Source: CAKUFA01 sp963618735
GTDB taxonomy: Bacteria > Bacillota > Clostridia > Christensenellales > Aristaeellaceae
Assembly (NCBI GenBank): GCA_963618735.1
Contig: CAVEUM010000006.1
Coordinates: 1-64,000, forward strand
Direction of reading: 5' to 3'
Length of the DNA stretch: 64,000 nucleotides
The translations under genes and the position numbers were made by a program. Numbering within the stretch: position 1 is the first letter of the stretch; each line of letters opens with the position of its first letter. Below the pieces are notes generated by a model. That model worked only from the letters and a program-made list of their open reading frames with translations. It made no database searches and was not told the origin of the DNA. Below, one piece after another: positions 17,182-25,897 of this stretch.

Positions 17182-19779
17182 GTGAAAGATGTATTCCTGA
17201 TTGTGGACGGCAACAGCCTGATGTTCCGCGCTTTTCATGCGCTTCCCATCATGGATTATCAGGGAACCTATACGAATGCAATCTATGGCTTTCTGAACAT
17301 GCTAATGAAGGTTATTAAGGAAGAAAACGTGCGCTATCTGGCCGTCTGCTTCGATGAGCATGCGCCGACGTTCCGTCATGTGGCCTATCCGGATTACAAG
17401 GCGGGACGCGCACCTACGCCTCCTGAGATGATTCAGCAGTTGGGCACCATTCGAAAACTACTGACTGATATGGGCATCAAGTGGTATTCCATGGTGGGCT
17501 GGGAGGCAGATGACCTGCTGGGCACTCTGTCTCTTAAGGCAGAAAAGGAGGACGTGCAGCCTCTTGTACTGACGGGCGACCGTGATGCGTTGCAGCTGGT
17601 CGATGGCAAAACGGAGTTGATGTTCACTCGCAAAGGCATTACGGAAACCATCCGCTTTACCCCCGCTACTTTGTATGAGGAATACGGCTTTACCCCCGAA
17701 CAGGTGACGGACTGGAAAGGCATGGCAGGCGATTCCAGCGATAATATTCCCGGCATTCCGGGTGTGGGCGACAAAACAGCGGTGAAACTGCTTCAGCAGT
17801 ATGGCTCGCTGGAAGAAATCCTTGCCCATGCAGGCGAAGTGAAGGGCAAGCTGGGCGAAAAACTGGTTACCTATGCGGAACAGGCGCGGAAGTGCAAGGA
17901 TCTGGCTACGATTCGCCGCGATGCTCCTGTTCAGTGGACACTGAAGGAATGTGCCTTGCCTGATTTGCAGAACGCGGTCCCTGCACTGCAAGCGCTGGGG
18001 CTGAACAGCCTTGTTAAGCGCATTAGCGGAAACGCAGGCGAGAAGAGCGAAGCGACTCCTGCTGAAAAGAACACTTCTGCACCCAAAGCTGCGGAAATTA
18101 ATCTGTCCTTTGGCGAGGCGGAACAAATCAGCAGCGCAGAAATGCTTCAGCAGTGGCTGGATGGCTTGGCAGAGCAGGATCTGCCTGCTGCCTTCTGCAT
18201 CGGCACAAGCGATATTTCTGCTGCGACAGTTAGCGGAAAGAGCATGCTCCTTACCTTGGGCGGCGACCTGCTGAACCCTGGCATCGACCCTGAAGCGGCA
18301 CTGGTAGTGCTGGCACCTTTTTTGTGCAGGCATCCGTCTGTGGTGTATGACAGCAAACATCTTTTGCATCTGCTGCACCAGCATCAGCTTCCCCTGCCGG
18401 AAGCGTTCCATTGGGATGTGATGCTGGGCGCCTATATTCTCGACCCGCAGAAGAAGGAATACGGGCTTGCAACCTTGACGGAAGGCTATGGGGCTGACGC
18501 CTGCGGTATCATGAAACTGGCAGTTCATCAGGAAGCAGAAATCACCGCGTACAATAAGATGACGCTGATGAAAGAAATGGAACTGCCGCTGGCTCATGTT
18601 CTGTTCCGCATGGAAGCTGCGGGATTCACCGTAGATACAGACTTTTTGCGTGGTTTGGGCGCTAAGTATACCAAAGACATTGAGGAAGCAAAGCAGCAGG
18701 TGTTCGCCGCCTGCGGTAACGAGAATTTCAATCTGAACAGTACGAAGCAGCTGGGCGATGTGCTGTTTGAAAAGCTTCAACTTCCTCACGGCAAAAAGAC
18801 AAGCCGAGGCTATTCAACTTCGGCTGAGGTGCTGGAAGGCCTGCGGGACATTGCTCCTGAAATTATTGAGCCGTTGCTGCGCTATCGTCAGCTGGTGAAG
18901 CTGAATAGCACCTATGTAGAAGGTCTGCTTCGCCTGGTGGATCATCACGGCCGCGTACATAGTTACTTTGACCAGGTGGCTACAGCAACGGGACGTATCA
19001 GCTCTTCAGAGCCGAATCTGCAGAATATTCCCGTGCGCACAGAGGAAGGCAAGGAAATTCGCCAGGCTTTCCTGCCGCAGGATGGCTGGATTTTGCTTGA
19101 TGCGGACTATAGCCAGATTGAGCTGCGATTGATGGCACACTTCTCCGGGGATACTGCCATGGTGGAAGCCTTCCGCACGGGACAGGACGTGCATGCCCGC
19201 ACGGCCAGTGAAATCTTCGAAGTTCCGTTGGAGCAGGTGACGCCGCAGCTCCGCTCCCGTGCCAAGGCGGTAAACTTTGGCCTGATTTACGGCATCAGTG
19301 GTTTTGGCCTTGCGAAGAACACCGGCGTGACGCCCAAAGAGGCACAGGAATTTATTCATCGGTACTTTGCCAAATATCCCGGCGTGAAGAACTTTATGGA
19401 TGAAGCCGTGGAAAAGGGCAAGGATAACGGCTATGCAGAAACTCTCTTTGGCCGCAGACGTTATCTGCCGGAATTGCAATCGCCTAGGCAGATGGTGCGC
19501 GAGTTTGGCAAGCGTGCTGCCATGAACACCCCTGTGCAGGGAACGGCGGCGGACATTATCAAGCTTGCTATGGTGCGTGTGGATGAAGCATTGCGCCGTG
19601 AACATATGCAAAGCCGCCTGATTCTGCAGGTGCACGATGAATTGCTCCTGGAATGTCCGCCTGAAGAAGCGGAGCATGCCGCAGCACTTTTGAAAGATGC
19701 CATGGAGCACGTGATTTCCCTTGCCGTACCGCTGGAAGCAGACGTACACGAGGGCAAGAACTGGGCTGAGGCAAAATAA
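17182..19779 (+). CDS. polA: DNA polymerase I
   Basis: An 865-residue family A polymerase. Residues 1-300 form the 5'-3' exonuclease (VFLIVDGNSLMFRAFHALP, the GDRDALQL and SSDNIPGIPGVGDKTA motifs). The middle 3'-5' exonuclease-like domain has lost the DxE metal motif (AAFCIGTSD there), so proofreading is very likely absent, as in Bacillus. Polymerase motif A (DADYSQIELRL, near residue 640), B (RAKAVNFGLIYG, near 693) and C (QVHDELLLE, near 816) are intact. It fills gaps and removes Okazaki primers. GTG at 17182 is chosen for its AGGAGG at optimal distance; the upstream extension crosses the terminator. Confidence 0.96.
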   Translation: MKDVFLIVDGNSLMFRAFHALPIMDYQGTYTNAIYGFLNMLMKVIKEENVRYLAVCFDEHAPTFRHVAYPDYKAGRAPTPPEMIQQLGTIRKLLTDMGIKWYSMVGWEADDLLGTLSLKAEKEDVQPLVLTGDRDALQLVDGKTELMFTRKGITETIRFTPATLYEEYGFTPEQVTDWKGMAGDSSDNIPGIPGVGDKTAVKLLQQYGSLEEILAHAGEVKGKLGEKLVTYAEQARKCKDLATIRRDAPVQWTLKECALPDLQNAVPALQALGLNSLVKRISGNAGEKSEATPAEKNTSAPKAAEINLSFGEAEQISSAEMLQQWLDGLAEQDLPAAFCIGTSDISAATVSGKSMLLTLGGDLLNPGIDPEAALVVLAPFLCRHPSVVYDSKHLLHLLHQHQLPLPEAFHWDVMLGAYILDPQKKEYGLATLTEGYGADACGIMKLAVHQEAEITAYNKMTLMKEMELPLAHVLFRMEAAGFTVDTDFLRGLGAKYTKDIEEAKQQVFAACGNENFNLNSTKQLGDVLFEKLQLPHGKKTSRGYSTSAEVLEGLRDIAPEIIEPLLRYRQLVKLNSTYVEGLLRLVDHHGRVHSYFDQVATATGRISSSEPNLQNIPVRTEEGKEIRQAFLPQDGWILLDADYSQIELRLMAHFSGDTAMVEAFRTGQDVHARTASEIFEVPLEQVTPQLRSRAKAVNFGLIYGISGFGLAKNTGVTPKEAQEFIHRYFAKYPGVKNFMDEAVEKGKDNGYAETLFGRRRYLPELQSPRQMVREFGKRAAMNTPVQGTAADIIKLAMVRVDEALRREHMQSRLILQVHDELLLECPPEEAEHAAALLKDAMEHVISLAVPLEADVHEGKNWAEAK

Positions 19780-19820
19780 AAAAGCGCCCCTTTTCCCAAT
19801 GAAAGTTTCGGGAAAAGGGG
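19778..19820 (-). terminator. Terminator for minus-strand transcripts entering the repeat array
   Basis: CCCCTTTTCCC (19787-19797) and GGGAAAAGGGG (19810-19820) form a perfect 11-bp stem. Read on the minus strand it is followed by CGC and then TTTTTT, overlapping the polA stop codon. It would end transcripts coming from the RpiB-like gene after they cross the repeats. It has no T-run in the plus direction. Confidence 0.6.
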
Positions 19821-20177
19821 AGAGCACAAGAGGGGCGATGGTCGCTTTTCAAAGCGGCTGCGCCCCTCTTCATATGTCAAGCCTGGCAATAAAATATTAT
19901 GAAAGTTTCGGGAAAAGGGGAGAGCGCGAGAGGGGCGATGGTCGCTTTTCAAAGCGGCTGCGCCCCTCTTCATATGTCAAGCCTGGCAATAAAATATTAT
20001 GAAAGTTTCGGGAAAAGGGGAGAGCGCGAGAGGGGCGATGGTCGCTTTTCAAAGCGGCTGCGCCCCTCTTCATATGTCAAGCCTGGCAATAAAATATTAT
20101 GAAAGTTTCGGGAAAAGGGGAGAGCGCGAGAGGGGAGATAACCGCTTTTCAAAGCGGTTGCTCCCCTCTCGCAATAA
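19801..20177. repeat. Four tandem copies of a 100-bp hairpin-bearing unit
   Basis: Units start at 19801, 19901, 20001 and 20101 with a period of exactly 100 bases; units 2 and 3 look identical, unit 1 differs at a few bases, and unit 4 is shortened and diverged. Each begins GAAAGTTTCGGGAAAAGGGG and holds a long hairpin: outer arms GAGGGGCG/CGCCCCTC, inner CGCTTT-TC-AAAGCG. In unit 4 the outer arms are GAGGGGAG/CTCCCCTC, extended to a 12-bp perfect stem (20126-20137 with 20161-20172). Units 1-3 end in CTTCATATGTCAAGCCTGGC and an AT-rich link. The array sits between the convergent stops of polA and the RpiB-like gene. No convincing promoter or gene is seen inside. Confidence 0.95.
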
Positions 20178-20186
20178 TCCCGTTCC

Positions 20187-20819
20187 TCACAGTGCCTTCA
20201 AATAGGAAGCGATGGATTCGTCCTTGCAGGCGGGGTAGAAGAGCTCAGCAAAGTGTTCGCCGCTGATGGTTTCCTTCAGGAAGGTCTGGTCGATATCGTG
20301 CAGAATGTCCATCATGGGGCGGTGCGTGATTTTCTTGACCTCATCCAGAATCTTCTTGTTGCGCTGCTCGGGCACTACACGCTCGGCGGGATAACCGTTG
20401 CCGTGACCGAAACCAAAGAGCTGACGGAAGATCATTTCCAGCTTCAGCTCAGCACCCCAGCCGAAATCCTTGGCATAGGGGAGGGCAACGCAGTTTCCAT
20501 CGTTAATCTGGGCAAACATGAAACCGTCCGACGGGTCAACCAGATGTCCGCACAGAACGCCGGGGAAGCTGTTGCAGGCCAGCATGGCACCTTCACCTGT
20601 GCCGCAGCCGGTAACCACGTAATCCGCCGCACCGCTGTTGAGCAGAATGGCAGCCAAAAGACCAGCCTTTACATAGGTGAGCTGGCAGGCGTCGTCTGCC
20701 GCGTACATGCCATAATTATCCACCGTGTGTCCCATGGGTTCTACCACCTTGCGCAGGGTGGATTCAATGAGGGAATTCTTGCCTGCCTGGCTGTTTTCAT
20801 TAATCAGTGCAATACGCAT
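20187..20819 (-). CDS. RpiB/LacA/LacB family sugar-phosphate isomerase
   Basis: A 210-residue protein. The N-terminal ~150 residues match the RpiB/LacAB fold: RIALINENSQAGKN at the start and YVVTGCGTGEGAMLACN, which carries the catalytic-type Cys and the phosphate-binding Gly run. It is longer than ribose-5-phosphate isomerase B (about 150), with a C-terminal extension beginning near GFGHGNGYPAERVVPEQ. The substrate is probably a sugar phosphate but cannot be fixed; adjacency to the divergent rhamnose genes is suggestive only. The ATG at 20819 is preferred: AAGGAT lies 10 bases upstream, whereas at 20828 it would touch the start codon. Confidence 0.85.
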   Translation of the reverse strand: MRIALINENSQAGKNSLIESTLRKVVEPMGHTVDNYGMYAADDACQLTYVKAGLLAAILLNSGAADYVVTGCGTGEGAMLACNSFPGVLCGHLVDPSDGFMFAQINDGNCVALPYAKDFGWGAELKLEMIFRQLFGFGHGNGYPAERVVPEQRNKKILDEVKKITHRPMMDILHDIDQTFLKETISGEHFAELFYPACKDESIASYLKAL

Positions 20820-20974
20820 GTTGATCATCCTTTCCGTGATTTCTCTTCTGAGAAAATTCCTTCCTCCATATTATTGACGATGAAGAAGAAAAAATCAATA
20901 GCAAGTGCGCGAAAGCAAACAGGAAAAAGAAGAAGGTTACAAAAAAACGACGAAAATTTCATGGAGAAACATCC

Positions 20975-21003
20975 TTCCCACAGAGGCATTTCCATGCTAT
21001 AAT
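20975..21003 (+). promoter_or_regulatory. Probable promoter of the rhamnose genes
   Basis: A perfect TATAAT at 20998-21003 with TTCCCA 17 bases upstream. The weak -35 box suggests help from an activator, as is usual for rhamnose genes, but no activator gene is present in the window. Confidence 0.55.
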
Positions 21004-21045
21004 GGTCAAAGAACTTCCATCGAAGAAAGGGAAGGATTTGTTGTC

Positions 21046-22455
21046 ATGCACTATCATCTTGCGGTAGACATCGGTGCGTCTGGCGGACGGCATATTCTCG
21101 GCTGGCTTGAGGATGGTCGCATTTGCACCAGAGAAGTATATCGCTTCGAAAATGGAGCGTCCATGAAGGATGGCCACCTGTGCTGGGATATTGATGGCCT
21201 GTTCCGTCATGTGGTGCAGGGACTGGCGGCCTGCCGAGATGCAGGATGCATCCCGGAAACCATGGGCATTGATACCTGGGCAGTGGACTTTGCCCTGCTG
21301 GATGGGGAGAATCACCGCTTGGGCGACGTTGTGGCTTATCGTGATGAGCGTACGAACGGTATGGATGAATTGCTGGAGAAAGCACTGCTCTTTGGCGATC
21401 ATTATCAGCTGACGGGCATTGCAAAACAGCCCTTCAACACGGTTTATCAGCTGATGGCTGTGTTCCGCGAGCATCCTGAGTATCGTGAATGCGCAAAGGA
21501 TTTTCTTCTGGTGCCGGAATATTTGAATTTCCTGCTCACGGGGAAGAAGCTGCACGAGTGGACGAATGTTTCGACAACGTCACTGGCTGATGCGGCAACC
21601 CATACCTGGGCACCTGAAGTACTGAAAGCAGCAGAGCTTCCGGAGCAAATTTTCCGCACGCCCATTGCTTTGCCTGGAACGGCACTGGGTAATTTGCTGC
21701 CTGAAGTGAAGGAACAGGTCGGGTTTGACGTGACGGTGGTGCTTCCTGCTACCCACGACACAGGCAGCGCTTACATGTCTGTTCCTGCCAAGGATGATTC
21801 CTCAGCCTTCCTGTCCAGCGGCACGTGGAGTCTGCTGGGTACGGAGCTGAGTAAGCCCTGCACGGATGCAGGCAGCCGTCTGGCTGGCTTCACCAATGAG
21901 GGCGGCTGGGCGTACACCACCCGCTATCTGAAGAATATCATGGGTATGTGGATGCTCCAGTGCCTGCGTCACGAGAATGCGGATCGCTATTCCTACGCGG
22001 AAATGGCTGCCATGGCGGCACAGAGCCGCTATGACGCTTATGTAGACGCGGCTGATAATCGCTTCCTGGCGCCGGAAAGCATGGAAAAGGAAGTGCGCGC
22101 TGCGCTTCAGGAACAGGGAGCACCTGCGCCGGAAACGCTGGGCGATTTGTACCGCGCGGTGACGCTGGGTCTGGCGGTGTGCTATCGGGATAGTATTGCT
22201 GAAATGGCGACACTGACGGGACGAAAGTTCACGGCAGTGAATATTGTTGGCGGCGGCAGCCAAAACCGCACGCTGAATCAGCTGACGGCCGACATGACGG
22301 GTCTGCCTGTGCTTGCCGGCCCTACGGAGGGCACGGCGCTGGGCAACCTGGCTGCGCAGATGATTGCCTCCGGCGAACTGGAATCGCTGGAAGCATTCCG
22401 CAAGCTCCTGCCTGCATCGTTCCCGATTGATGTCTATGAGCCTGAAAAGAAATAA
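21046..22455 (+). CDS. rhaB: Rhamnulokinase
   Basis: A 469-residue FGGY-family sugar kinase. The N-terminal phosphate-1 loop reads AVDIGASGGRHILGWL; GIDTWAVDFALLD, the PATHDTGSAYMSVPA loop and VNIVGGGSQNRTLNQLTAD are characteristic of rhamnulokinases. It phosphorylates L-rhamnulose at O1 with ATP. GGGAAGGA precedes the ATG at 21046. First gene of the rhaB-rhaA-rhaD unit, 27 bases before rhaA. Confidence 0.95.
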   Translation: MHYHLAVDIGASGGRHILGWLEDGRICTREVYRFENGASMKDGHLCWDIDGLFRHVVQGLAACRDAGCIPETMGIDTWAVDFALLDGENHRLGDVVAYRDERTNGMDELLEKALLFGDHYQLTGIAKQPFNTVYQLMAVFREHPEYRECAKDFLLVPEYLNFLLTGKKLHEWTNVSTTSLADAATHTWAPEVLKAAELPEQIFRTPIALPGTALGNLLPEVKEQVGFDVTVVLPATHDTGSAYMSVPAKDDSSAFLSSGTWSLLGTELSKPCTDAGSRLAGFTNEGGWAYTTRYLKNIMGMWMLQCLRHENADRYSYAEMAAMAAQSRYDAYVDAADNRFLAPESMEKEVRAALQEQGAPAPETLGDLYRAVTLGLAVCYRDSIAEMATLTGRKFTAVNIVGGGSQNRTLNQLTADMTGLPVLAGPTEGTALGNLAAQMIASGELESLEAFRKLLPASFPIDVYEPEKK

Positions 22456-22482
22456 ATCTGAAAAATAGAAAGGATGAATCCA

Positions 22483-23748
22483 ATGAATCAGTTTGATTAT
22501 GCCAAGGAACGTTATGCCGCGATTGGCGTGGACGTGGAAGCAGCCATGGAGAAGCTCCGCAAGGCACCCGTCAGCCTGCATTGCTGGCAGGGCGATGACG
22601 TACGCGGCTTCGACACCGATCCTGAAAAGCCCCTGACCGGCGGCATTCAGACCACCGGTAACTATCCCGGACGCGCCCGCACGCCGGAAGAATTGATGGC
22701 AGATATCGACATGGTGCTGTCTTTGACGCCTGGCACCAAGAAGATGAATCTGCATGCTTCCTATGCCATTTTTGATGAAGAAAATGGCGGCTGGGTGGAT
22801 CGTGATAAGCTGGAACCCAAGCACTTCAAAAAGTGGGTGGATTTCTGCAAGGAGCGCGGTCTGGGCTGCGACTTCAACCCCACGTTCTTCTCTCATCCCA
22901 TGTGTGACCCGCTGACGCTGGCATCTCCTAATGAGGAAACCCGCCGTTTCTGGATTGAGCATGGCAAGGCCAGCATCCGCATCAGCAGCTATCTGGCGGA
23001 AGAACTGGGTCAGCCTTGCATTATGAATATTTGGACGGGTGATGGCTTTAAGGACATCCCCGCTGATCGTATGGGTCCCCGCATGCGCTATAAGGAAAGC
23101 ATGGACGAGATCCTGTCTGAGCCGTTTGACTTCAACAAGGTCAAGCCCTGCGTGGAATCCAAGGTCTTTGGCATCGGCCTGGAAGCTTACACCGTCGGCA
23201 GCGCGGAGTATGCCCTGAGCTACGCCGCTGCGAACCCTGGCAAGTGCATCCCGCTGATGGACAATGGTCACTATCATCCCACCGAAGTGGTCAGCGATAA
23301 AATCCCTGCACTGCTGACCTTCTTCCCAGAACTGGCACTGCACATCACCCGTCCCATCCGTTGGGACAGCGACCATGTGGTGCTGCTGGATGACGAGACG
23401 AAGGAAATCGCCAAGGAGATTGTGCGCTGCGGCGGTCTGGACGGCCGTGTGCATATGGCACTGGACTATTTTGATGCGTCCATCAACCGCGTCAGCGCCT
23501 GGGTCACGGGCTTCCGCAATGTGCAGAAGGCCTTGCTCATGGCTCTGCTGACCCCCAATGATGAGCTGAAGAACATGCAGGATACAGGTCGCTTTACCGA
23601 ATTGATGGTTCGTCAGGAAGAAATGAAGACCATGCCTTTCGGCGAGGTTTGGAACGAGTACTGCCACCGTTGCGGCGTGCCTGCTGACGGCGAATGGTTC
23701 GAAAAGGTCACCCAGTATGAGAAAGATGTACAGTTGAAGCGCGTGTAA
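22483..23748 (+). CDS. rhaA: L-rhamnose isomerase
   Basis: A 421-residue protein of normal RhaA length. Diagnostic segments include SLHCWQGDDVRGFD near the start, GGIQTTGNYPGRA, FNPTFFSHP, NIWTGDGFKDIPADR and IRWDSDHVVLLDDE, which carry the metal-binding Glu, Asp and His residues. It converts L-rhamnose to L-rhamnulose. The ATG at 22483 fits AGAAAGGA; an ATG at 22474 lies within that site. Confidence 0.96.
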   Translation: MNQFDYAKERYAAIGVDVEAAMEKLRKAPVSLHCWQGDDVRGFDTDPEKPLTGGIQTTGNYPGRARTPEELMADIDMVLSLTPGTKKMNLHASYAIFDEENGGWVDRDKLEPKHFKKWVDFCKERGLGCDFNPTFFSHPMCDPLTLASPNEETRRFWIEHGKASIRISSYLAEELGQPCIMNIWTGDGFKDIPADRMGPRMRYKESMDEILSEPFDFNKVKPCVESKVFGIGLEAYTVGSAEYALSYAAANPGKCIPLMDNGHYHPTEVVSDKIPALLTFFPELALHITRPIRWDSDHVVLLDDETKEIAKEIVRCGGLDGRVHMALDYFDASINRVSAWVTGFRNVQKALLMALLTPNDELKNMQDTGRFTELMVRQEEMKTMPFGEVWNEYCHRCGVPADGEWFEKVTQYEKDVQLKRV

Positions 23749-23795
23749 CTTTGACTTTACAGGACGCAATTGTGCAATTTTGAGGAGGAAACATT

Positions 23796-24620
23796 ATGGC
23801 TATGACTGATCTGCCCATTATGAAGCGCTACATCCGTATGTGCCGTGACGGCTGGGATCAAGGCTGGCACGAGCGCAACGGCGGCAACCTGACGTATCGC
23901 CTTACCAAGAGTGAAGTGGATTCCATGCGCGGCTTCTTCAATGAGAAGCCTGGCGAGTGGGTGTCCATGGGTGTGACGGGTGCAAACCTGGCAGGCGAGT
24001 ACTTCATCTCCACGGGCAGCGGCAAGTATTTCCGCAATGTGGATATTGACCCTGAGGATAGCCTCTGTGTGGTGGAAATCAACGAGCGCGGCGATAGCTG
24101 GCGCATTGTGTGGGGTCTGGTCAATGGCGGACGTCCCACCAGCGAATTCCCGACGCACTTCATGAATCATTCTGTGCGCTGTGCCGCTACCAATGGCGCG
24201 TGCCGTGTGATTTACCATGCACACACCCCGAATGTGATCGCTCTGACGTATGTGCTTCCGCTGACAGACCGCGATTTCAGCCGCGTGCTGTGGAAGAGCG
24301 CTACGGAGTGCCCTGTCGTGTTCCCCGGCGGCGTTGGCGTTGTGCCGTGGATGGTTCCCGGCGGCGCAGAAATCGCCATGGCTACCTGCGAAAAAATGAA
24401 GGAATATGATGCCGCTGTGTGGGCACATCACGGCCTGTTCGTGTCCGGCCCTGATTTCGACACCACTTTCGGCCTGATGCACACCATTGAAAAAGCTGCA
24501 CAGATCTACGTCCTTGCCATGAGCTGCGGTCAGGGCATTCGTCAGACCATTGAGGATGACGGCCTGCGCGCGATTGCACATGACTTTGGCGTGAAGATCA
24601 AGGAAGAATTCCTCGACTAA
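23796..24620 (+). CDS. rhaD: Rhamnulose-1-phosphate aldolase
   Basis: A 274-residue class II aldolase of normal RhaD length. It has GWHERNGGNLTYRL near residue 25, the FISTGSGKYFRNV phosphate site, YHAHTPNVIALTY with the HxH zinc ligands, and AVWAHHGLFVSGP with the third His. It splits L-rhamnulose-1-phosphate into dihydroxyacetone phosphate and L-lactaldehyde. AGGAGGAAACATT precedes the ATG. Ends the rha unit; no rhamnose transporter or lactaldehyde reductase is nearby. Confidence 0.95.
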   Translation: MAMTDLPIMKRYIRMCRDGWDQGWHERNGGNLTYRLTKSEVDSMRGFFNEKPGEWVSMGVTGANLAGEYFISTGSGKYFRNVDIDPEDSLCVVEINERGDSWRIVWGLVNGGRPTSEFPTHFMNHSVRCAATNGACRVIYHAHTPNVIALTYVLPLTDRDFSRVLWKSATECPVVFPGGVGVVPWMVPGGAEIAMATCEKMKEYDAAVWAHHGLFVSGPDFDTTFGLMHTIEKAAQIYVLAMSCGQGIRQTIEDDGLRAIAHDFGVKIKEEFLD

Positions 24621-24638
24621 GTTCGGATGGCGAATCAT

Positions 24639-24680
24639 GCGGGAGCGAGGCTTTTCACGGAAAGCTGCTCCCGCTTTTTT
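24639..24680 (+). terminator. Intrinsic terminator of the rha unit
   Basis: GCGGGAGC pairs with GCTCCCGC, with an inner AGGCTTTTC/GAAAAGCT pairing, followed directly by TTTTTT. Confidence 0.9.
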
Positions 24681-24809
24681 GATTGGAAGAGCACGCGAGA
24701 GCTTTTTCAACTGGTTTTATGGGGTTGACAGTTTCTCAACATTGTGACAAGATAAGAATCGGATGTTTTAATATGATGGTTTGAATCGAAAGCGTGGAGG
24801 CACGGAAGA

Positions 24810-25688
24810 ATGAATTGGATGGAAAAGCTCAACCTGAAAGGCCGCCGGAAGGAAATGATCTTTGCCTATGGACAAATTCTTTTGGGATGCCTGATCGGCG
24901 GTGCCGCCTATCCGCTGTTTCTTACGCCGAATAACATTGCGCCTGGCGGCCTGACAGGTGTTGCAACCATTTTGAATTATCTGTTCAAGTGGCCTGTGGG
25001 TATGGTGAGCCTTGCCATGAATATACCGCTGTTTCTGGTAGGTTTCGGCACCATGGGACACGTCTTCTTCCTTCGCTCGCTGGCAGCGACGGCATTGTTC
25101 TCCTTTGCCATCGACCTGCTGCAGTTTCAGCCTCTCACGACAGATCCTTTGCTGGGATGCCTCTTCGGCGGCGTTATGCTGGGTACCGGTCTGGGCTTTA
25201 TTATGCGCGGCGGTGCTACAACAGGCGGCACGGATATGATTGCCAGCATTGTTCATCGCCATGCCTCTTTCCTAAGCGTTGGAATGCTCGTATTCCTGAT
25301 GGACTTCCTTGTGGTTGTGGCGGCATGCATCGTCATTGGCACGGGGGAGGGCTTGTATGCACTCATCAGCATCTATGTGTCCGGCAAAGTCATTGACGTG
25401 GTGCTGGCGGGACTTACGTCCAATAAGGCGTGCTTTATCATGACGGAAAAGTGGGAAGCTGTGACGGAACGCGTGCTTCATGATATGGATCGCGGCGTGA
25501 CGCAGCTCCGTGCCCGCGGCGGATATTCCAAGCAGGAACGTCCTGTAGTGCTGTGTGTGCTGAGCCGACAGGAAATTCAACGGTTGAAGGAAATTGTTCG
25601 ATCTGAGGATGAAAATGCCTTCATGTTTATCACCGAAGCACACGAAGCCCTGGGTGAAGGATTCTCAAAACTGACGGAAGAAAAATGA
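24810..25688 (+). CDS. YitT family membrane protein
   Basis: A 292-residue protein with five to six hydrophobic helices in residues 18-190 (GQILLGCLIGGAAYPLFLTP, NIAPGGLTGVATILNY, the GGATTGGTDMIASIV motif), then a cytoplasmic DUF2179 domain of about 80 residues (ACFIMTEKWEAVTERVLHDM ... RGGYSKQERPVVLCVLSR). This domain order is that of YitT/YebE-like proteins, whose transport or sensing role is unknown. GGAGG lies nine bases before the ATG. The -10 region is unclear. Monocistronic between terminators. Confidence 0.9.
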   Translation: MNWMEKLNLKGRRKEMIFAYGQILLGCLIGGAAYPLFLTPNNIAPGGLTGVATILNYLFKWPVGMVSLAMNIPLFLVGFGTMGHVFFLRSLAATALFSFAIDLLQFQPLTTDPLLGCLFGGVMLGTGLGFIMRGGATTGGTDMIASIVHRHASFLSVGMLVFLMDFLVVVAACIVIGTGEGLYALISIYVSGKVIDVVLAGLTSNKACFIMTEKWEAVTERVLHDMDRGVTQLRARGGYSKQERPVVLCVLSRQEIQRLKEIVRSEDENAFMFITEAHEALGEGFSKLTEEK

Positions 25689-25767
25689 TCATTTGCGAAT
25701 ATTGAACGGGCACAAAGTATTAATCCTCTTAAAAAGTCGAAAGAAGACACAAAATGAAATACGAATG

Positions 25768-25810
25768 TTCGCTTTTCTCCAAAGATCTGGGAGGAAAGCG
25801 AATATTTTTT
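25768..25810 (+). terminator. Intrinsic terminator after the YitT gene
   Basis: TTCGCTTTTCTCC pairs with GGAGGAAAGCGAA across a nine-base loop, followed by TATTTTTT. Confidence 0.85.
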
Positions 25811-25821
25811 CCCGAAAACCC

Positions 25822-25850
25822 TTTTCAAATTGCTCAAAGACTGTTATAAT
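25822..25850 (+). promoter_or_regulatory. Promoter of the BMP-type ABC importer
   Basis: A perfect TATAAT at 25845-25850 with TTTTCA 17 bases upstream; the leader to the ATG at 25898 is about 40 bases and holds no riboswitch-like fold. Confidence 0.55.
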
Positions 25851-25897
25851 GATCGAAGAGCAATAATGCTCACATTTAGAGAGGAGACCAGAAGAAC

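Noticed and set aside
19801..20177. CRISPR array
   Set aside because: The whole 100-base unit is repeated with no variable spacers, and no cas gene is present.
19721..20205. Short plus-strand frames in the repeats encoding MKVSGKGESARGA-type peptides
   Set aside because: They exist only because the 100-base period shifts the frame from unit to unit; no ribosome site precedes them and they cross the hairpins.
25689..25897. Purine riboswitch ahead of the nucleoside importer
   Set aside because: The transcript leader after the promoter is only about 40 bases and lacks the three-stem purine aptamer pattern.
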